DNA from: Neurospora crassa OR74A
Lineage: Eukaryota; Ascomycota; Sordariomycetes; Sordariales; Sordariaceae
Direction: 5' to 3'
Length of the DNA: 64,000 bases
NCBI RefSeq assembly: GCF_000182925.2
Contig: NC_026501.1
Location: 1,550,001-1,614,000 of the forward strand
Shown: piece by piece, positions 59,880 to 64,000 of the stretch
How the letters are laid out: every line of letters starts with the position of its first letter
How positions within the stretch are numbered: position 1 is the stretch's first letter
The notes under the pieces: generated by a model
The model's database searches: none
Seen by the model: only the letters and a program-made list of their open reading frames with translations
What the model was told of the DNA's origin: nothing
Program-made: the position numbers and the translations under genes

Positions 59880-61930
59880 CGCAGCGATCGACGCAAGTTG
59901 CTTTGTGAGTAGTGTTCCACTTGCTAGCTAGGAAAACGAACAATGATTGTGTGCGTATAGAGTAAGAGCGATCGCTTGAAAAGGAGCGAACAATGGGCGT
60001 GGAATGTAAACAGGGAGATACACGTTAAAGTAGCGGGCAACTCTCCCCAAGTGGCAAAAAGGAAGCTGCTGGATGAACGTGCAGGAACAATGTTTCATCG
60101 GCACTGTGACATCAAGAGTTCATCTGTAATCCGGTGTTTATTCATGACTGAATGACTGCTAACTATGACAAGGGCTTGGTAATGGGAAAGCAAAAAAAAA
60201 AGGCATTGGCTGGGTATCTTTGCAACCATGATGAGCAGTTCCCAGAAGTACTAGTGTACTTGCTTTCGCGTTTTACTTTTACAGACTGAAACACCGCACG
60301 ATGTTAGCAGAAGTTCAGCAACGCAAAGTGTGATACATCGAGGTATGAGATATCCAAAGATTCAGATAACATTTTTCTCCGCAGCAGAATGCTAGGCAGT
60401 CAAGGTTTTGATAATTGTCAAAACATCATGGAAAGGGAGGTAGTTGATGATGGAAAAAGAAATTGGTAGCTCACCCTTAGTATAGATGCCTTGGCTTTAC
60501 AAGGCTGTTCTCAGCTGCATGTCTTTGGCAGCGCAATACATACATGTATTGTTGTTTGCATATCCAAAGATCAAGAGCTCAAAGTTGCGTCCGGGAGAGG
60601 GAAAATGGGAATGGAGGTGAACGACAGAAGCAAGTTGAAGTTTGCGAAAATTGAACGTGAGCGGGAGTGGGGGCGCAATCGGTGGGGCCGGCACCGGGAT
60701 GTTCCGAGGCGGCATTACTGCGTACACTACCTCTACGACATTTGGCTTGGTCCTGATTTACCCCTAACCCTCGCCAGCGTGGGCATGGATCAGGGCATCG
60801 CGTTCTTGCCAGTCTCGCAACTCCAAGCCCGTATTAAAAACCAGTCGCTGTCGGTCCCAAAGAAGTGCGCCTTGGTCGAATGCTACGATGATCCTGAGCC
60901 ATGCTGAGAAGCGTGCAGAGAGATTCCGCAGTCACCAAGGTATGGGTCAACAGCTGACGAAAATGACCTAAGGCCTGAGCGAAAGCACCGATGATTCACC
61001 TCCAACTCACCCAAAATCTCCTTTGAGTCCCAGAAAGAAACATGATGGCTCGTTCTAGAAATGTAGCCGTGGAGGTATCCATTGACTTTCCGTGTTCTTC
61101 AAGGGGCAAACATCTCCCATATCCCCATAACCTTTGACTTTGTTTGGAACGCTTAGTCTCAGGTATTCGCTACCAACATAGATCGCATCACTCCTCAATA
61201 TGAAGACCTTCCATCCGATATTCTGTTTGCAAACAGCCCAGCCGTGAGACCATCGGGTTAGATTACGATTGCTGTGGCCACGGGAAATAAATCTCATCTT
61301 CTGATTCATCCCTTTTCCAAGGTCTACTGCCTGCCTCACGGATCGACTTGCGTGCTTATTTCGGATTCTTTGCGTGGTGGTTCATCCATCTCGGCGTCTA
61401 TAAAGCTTGGCCGTCCCTGGACTCTTTCTGGATTTCACCCACAGCAGGTATCACTGTCACTACTCTCTCGTGAGCCTTGTTCTTGTGTGAAATCCCTTCT
61501 CGTTCCAACATCTTGATGACATTCAGTTCTTGTTCACCCTGCACCTTTCTTTCCTGTCACACTACGATCGTACGGTAAAACGGATATTTGTTCGCCATTC
61601 AGAGGGTCGGATTATAACATCGAGGCGGACTACGTCTTCTAGCAACATTTCAACCTTGACGAAGTGGATTGGGCGCCACTCTGCTTCAGTAAGTTTGCTC
61701 GAAATATATCGTCCTCCTTCCTCTTTGACCCTCAAATCTTTCTCACTCTCAACATCACCTCACACGTTCCCCGCATTGCTTGGATAGCTTTTGCCATCCG
61801 CCACCACTCTCCATATCTGTAGTTGCCGACCAGCTAACCCTCTTCCTAGTCAACTGACGAATCGTCACATACCGACTGTCACTCCGCGTCCTACATTCCC
61901 GCTCAGCAACATCTACCCCCCCTCCGCAGA
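59880..61930. promoter_or_regulatory. Divergent promoter region, glycosylase / rid
   Basis: 2.05 kb between the two start codons. It holds the upstream regions of both genes and a long rid leader. An open frame at about 60491-60907 (plus) is dubious. No repeat or RNA gene seen. Confidence 0.6.
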
Positions 61931-64000
61931 ATGGCCGAGCAAAACCCCTTTGTTATAGACGACGAAGACGACGTCATTCAAATCCATGATGAAGAAGAGG
62001 TCGAGGAGGAAGTCGCTGAGGTTATCGATATTACAGAAGACGATATCGAACCCTCCGAACTTGACAGGGCCTTCGGATCAAGACCCAAAGAGGAGACTCT
62101 ACCTTCTTTGTTATTGCGCGACCAGGGCTTCATTGTACGACCAGGGATGACCGTCGAATTGAAGGCACCCATCGGCAGATTTGCGATAAGCTTTGTCCGG
62201 GTTAATTCGATAGTAAAGGTTCGGCAAGCTCACGTGAACAACGTTACGATAAGAGGCCACGGGTTCACTAGAGCCAAGGAGATGAACGGAATGTTGCCAA
62301 AGCAACTCAACGAATGCTGTTTAGTAGCATCAGTTGATACTCGCGACCCTCGGCCCTGGAGGGAACAGGCCATTCTCGACATCAACCCCGAGAACGTACT
62401 GACGACCAGAGAACTCCGCGTAACGAACGCCCAATTTCCCCGGTACCGAGACAAGTCTGCAGATATGGCAATCAAGAGACAACAGGTGAAGGACATGGGC
62501 ATTTTGGTATGCCGCTACAGCTACGTCGAATACCGCCACGTCGATAAACCTCGCGAATGGTCATTTATTAGAGTGGAAGAAAATGAAGCAGATGAGGGAT
62601 TTCGACTATCCGACGACGTACTGGTGAATGGCTGGCGTGGTGGTAAGGTTCCAGGAGGGTCGTTCCTGCCTGCGGGACAGGAACATGGACATGGACATGT
62701 TCACAATGTTGACGATCTTACATCCACGCTTCCATCTTTGACAGCACGTGGCCCGAAACAAGTGCCTTCAGATCAGAAGTATACGGCCGGTGATACATTC
62801 GCCGGAGCCGGTGGTGCTTCACGAGGAATTACGGATGCTGGAGTCCATCTAGAGTTTTGCGTCGACAATTGGGAGCACGCGGTGGCGTCGTTAAATGCCA
62901 ATTTCCAGGGTCAAGATACCACCACTTACGACATCGACATGCATAACTTCATTGTCAATAAAGAAATTCGACATCGCGTCGATATTCTACACTTGTCGCC
63001 TCCTTGTCAAGTATGGTCTCCGGCCCATACACGACCCGGCCAGAATGATGAGAGGAATCTCGCAATCCTCTTCTCCTGCACCCATTTAATCGAAAAGATC
63101 CGGCCTCGCCTCTTCACTGTCGAACAAACGTTCGGCATTTTACACCCTCGGCTCGATAATTTCTTTCAGAGCCTTGTCCATGGATTCACTGACCATGGCT
63201 ACTCTGTCCGATGGAAGGTGGTGAACTTTTCTCATTACGGCCTACCTCAGCCTCGGAGGAGGTTGATAATGATTGGTGCTGGCCCAGGGGAGAAGCTGCC
63301 CCCATTTCCCTCACCAACTCATGGCAACGGTCTTAAGCCCGTAACCACAGCCCGGCAGGCTTTAGCAGCCATTGATGGGAGAAGGAGATACCCTCTGCAT
63401 CAACCCTATTTACAGCCTTTCCCGACGCGCAAAGCACATTGGGATGGCGACAAGCCACTTCCCTATACGGTCACATGTGGTGCTGCCGAAAATTACCACT
63501 GGTCTGGCTTGCGTCAATTCACACCCCAGGAGTATGCCCTCTTACAAGGCTTTCCGATGCATCACAAATTCGCCGGAAACTATATCAAGAAACAGATCGG
63601 AAATGCATTCCCGCCGATCTTCGTCAAGTTGTTATATAAACATCTTGTCGAATGCTTAGATAAACGGGACAATATAATCCGTCAGGCACAGGCACGCACC
63701 GAAGAGGCCGCACCCTTTCAGACCCCGAGGAAACTAGTTGGAAGTGTCGGGCGCAATGAGGTTGGAAGTGTCGGGCGCAATGAGGAGGACGACGGGGAGG
63801 TTACCTTTTTGAGCAGCCGGAAACGACGACGCCAGTTCGCTGCCGTCGAAGTAATTGATAACAATAACCGCATTTCCACCCACCGAAGCAAGAGGGCGCG
63901 GCGGTTGGTAGGAAACACACCCCCCTGTCAACAAGCGGCAGCAGCTCAAGCAAAGCAAAAGACGATCATCGATCTAGATGAGGACATTTCCAACCTAGAT
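61931..64000 (+). CDS. rid: RID, RIP-defective cytosine DNA methyltransferase homolog (partial, 3' end off window)
   Basis: Open without introns from the ATG at 61931 (CCGCAGAATGGCC) to the window edge: 690 codons of a protein that is about 845 aa in N. crassa. The N-terminus is acidic, and a BAH-like region lies at about 80-240. Methyltransferase motifs follow: motif I FAGAGGAS (about 290), motif IV SPPCQVWSPAH with the catalytic Cys at 359, motif VI EQT at 398-400 in place of the usual ENV, motif VIII QPRRRLIMIG and the QIGNAF of motif X. The EQT variant and short target-recognition region are known marks of the RID/Masc1 clade. RID is required for repeat-induced point mutation, the C-to-T mutation of duplicated DNA in the sexual phase. 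Two perfect 24-bp tandem units (63737-63784) encode VGSVGRNE twice. Confidence 0.96.
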   Translation, partial: MAEQNPFVIDDEDDVIQIHDEEEVEEEVAEVIDITEDDIEPSELDRAFGSRPKEETLPSLLLRDQGFIVRPGMTVELKAPIGRFAISFVRVNSIVKVRQAHVNNVTIRGHGFTRAKEMNGMLPKQLNECCLVASVDTRDPRPWREQAILDINPENVLTTRELRVTNAQFPRYRDKSADMAIKRQQVKDMGILVCRYSYVEYRHVDKPREWSFIRVEENEADEGFRLSDDVLVNGWRGGKVPGGSFLPAGQEHGHGHVHNVDDLTSTLPSLTARGPKQVPSDQKYTAGDTFAGAGGASRGITDAGVHLEFCVDNWEHAVASLNANFQGQDTTTYDIDMHNFIVNKEIRHRVDILHLSPPCQVWSPAHTRPGQNDERNLAILFSCTHLIEKIRPRLFTVEQTFGILHPRLDNFFQSLVHGFTDHGYSVRWKVVNFSHYGLPQPRRRLIMIGAGPGEKLPPFPSPTHGNGLKPVTTARQALAAIDGRRRYPLHQPYLQPFPTRKAHWDGDKPLPYTVTCGAAENYHWSGLRQFTPQEYALLQGFPMHHKFAGNYIKKQIGNAFPPIFVKLLYKHLVECLDKRDNIIRQAQARTEEAAPFQTPRKLVGSVGRNEVGSVGRNEEDDGEVTFLSSRKRRRQFAAVEVIDNNNRISTHRSKRARRLVGNTPPCQQAAAAQAKQKTIIDLDEDISNLD
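63737..63784 (+). repeat. Perfect 24-bp tandem duplication in rid
   Basis: 63737-63760 and 63761-63784 are identical and in frame (VGSVGRNE twice), in the C-terminal tail of RID past the catalytic domain. Confidence 0.95.

Overview
The window looks like nuclear DNA of a filamentous ascomycete in the Sordariales, most likely Neurospora or a very close relative. The reasons are: a rid-type (RIP-defective) cytosine methyltransferase gene runs off the right edge; introns are short (54-207 nt) with CTRAY-like branch points; tRNA genes are dispersed and pol III-type; there is a fragment resembling the dispersed 5S rRNA genes of Neurospora; intergenic regions are long, with homopolymer and microsatellite tracts and TAGGTA-type motifs. 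I found no plasmid, phage or bacterial features. Exon-intron models were built by hand from splice signals, reading-frame continuity and family knowledge. No similarity search was run.

Layout. 1-1.6 kb: an intron-bearing tRNA-His and a 505-bp inverted-repeat element (MITE-like) with a perfect 8-bp target duplication. 1.6-5.9 kb (-): a 1391-aa coiled-coil protein. 10.3-14.5 kb (+): a 1345-aa VPS9/ankyrin/PX/BAR-like protein resembling yeast Vrl1. 14.5-20.8 kb: a long stretch with no supportable gene. 20.9-22.7 kb (+): a conserved-looking unknown protein whose frame breaks once, at a C run. 24.7-26.3 kb (-): the Ola1/YchF ATPase. 27.6-28.7 kb (+): a PPPDE peptidase. 29.4 kb: intron-bearing tRNA-Leu(CAA). 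30.8-32.5 kb (-): a membrane-anchored 3beta-HSD/SDR enzyme. 36.2-37.0 kb (+): a Cys-rich, probably GPI-anchored surface protein. 37.9-39.7 kb (+): a 609-aa orphan. 41.6-44.8 kb (+): an RBR ubiquitin ligase followed in the same frame, after one TAG, by a 292-codon frame. 45.1 kb: a 5S rRNA 3' fragment. 47.1-48.3 kb (+): a RING protein with an acidic repeat tract. 49.2 kb: tRNA-Gly(GCC). 50.6-57.2 kb (-): Sen1 helicase. 58.1-59.9 kb (-): an HhH-GPD DNA glycosylase. 61.9 kb to the right edge (+): rid.

Together the right end carries three nucleic-acid genes side by side: Sen1 (transcription termination, R-loop removal), an HhH-GPD glycosylase (base excision) and rid (the RIP mutator/methyltransferase), the last two divergent. 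The other genes cover endosomal traffic (Vrl1-like), ubiquitin signalling (RBR, RING, PPPDE), translation-linked ATPase (Ola1), sterol/SDR metabolism and cell surface. The most notable oddities are the glycosylase-rid pairing, the MITE with RIP-like transitions, the frame break in the 20.9-kb gene and the single stop inside the RBR reading frame.
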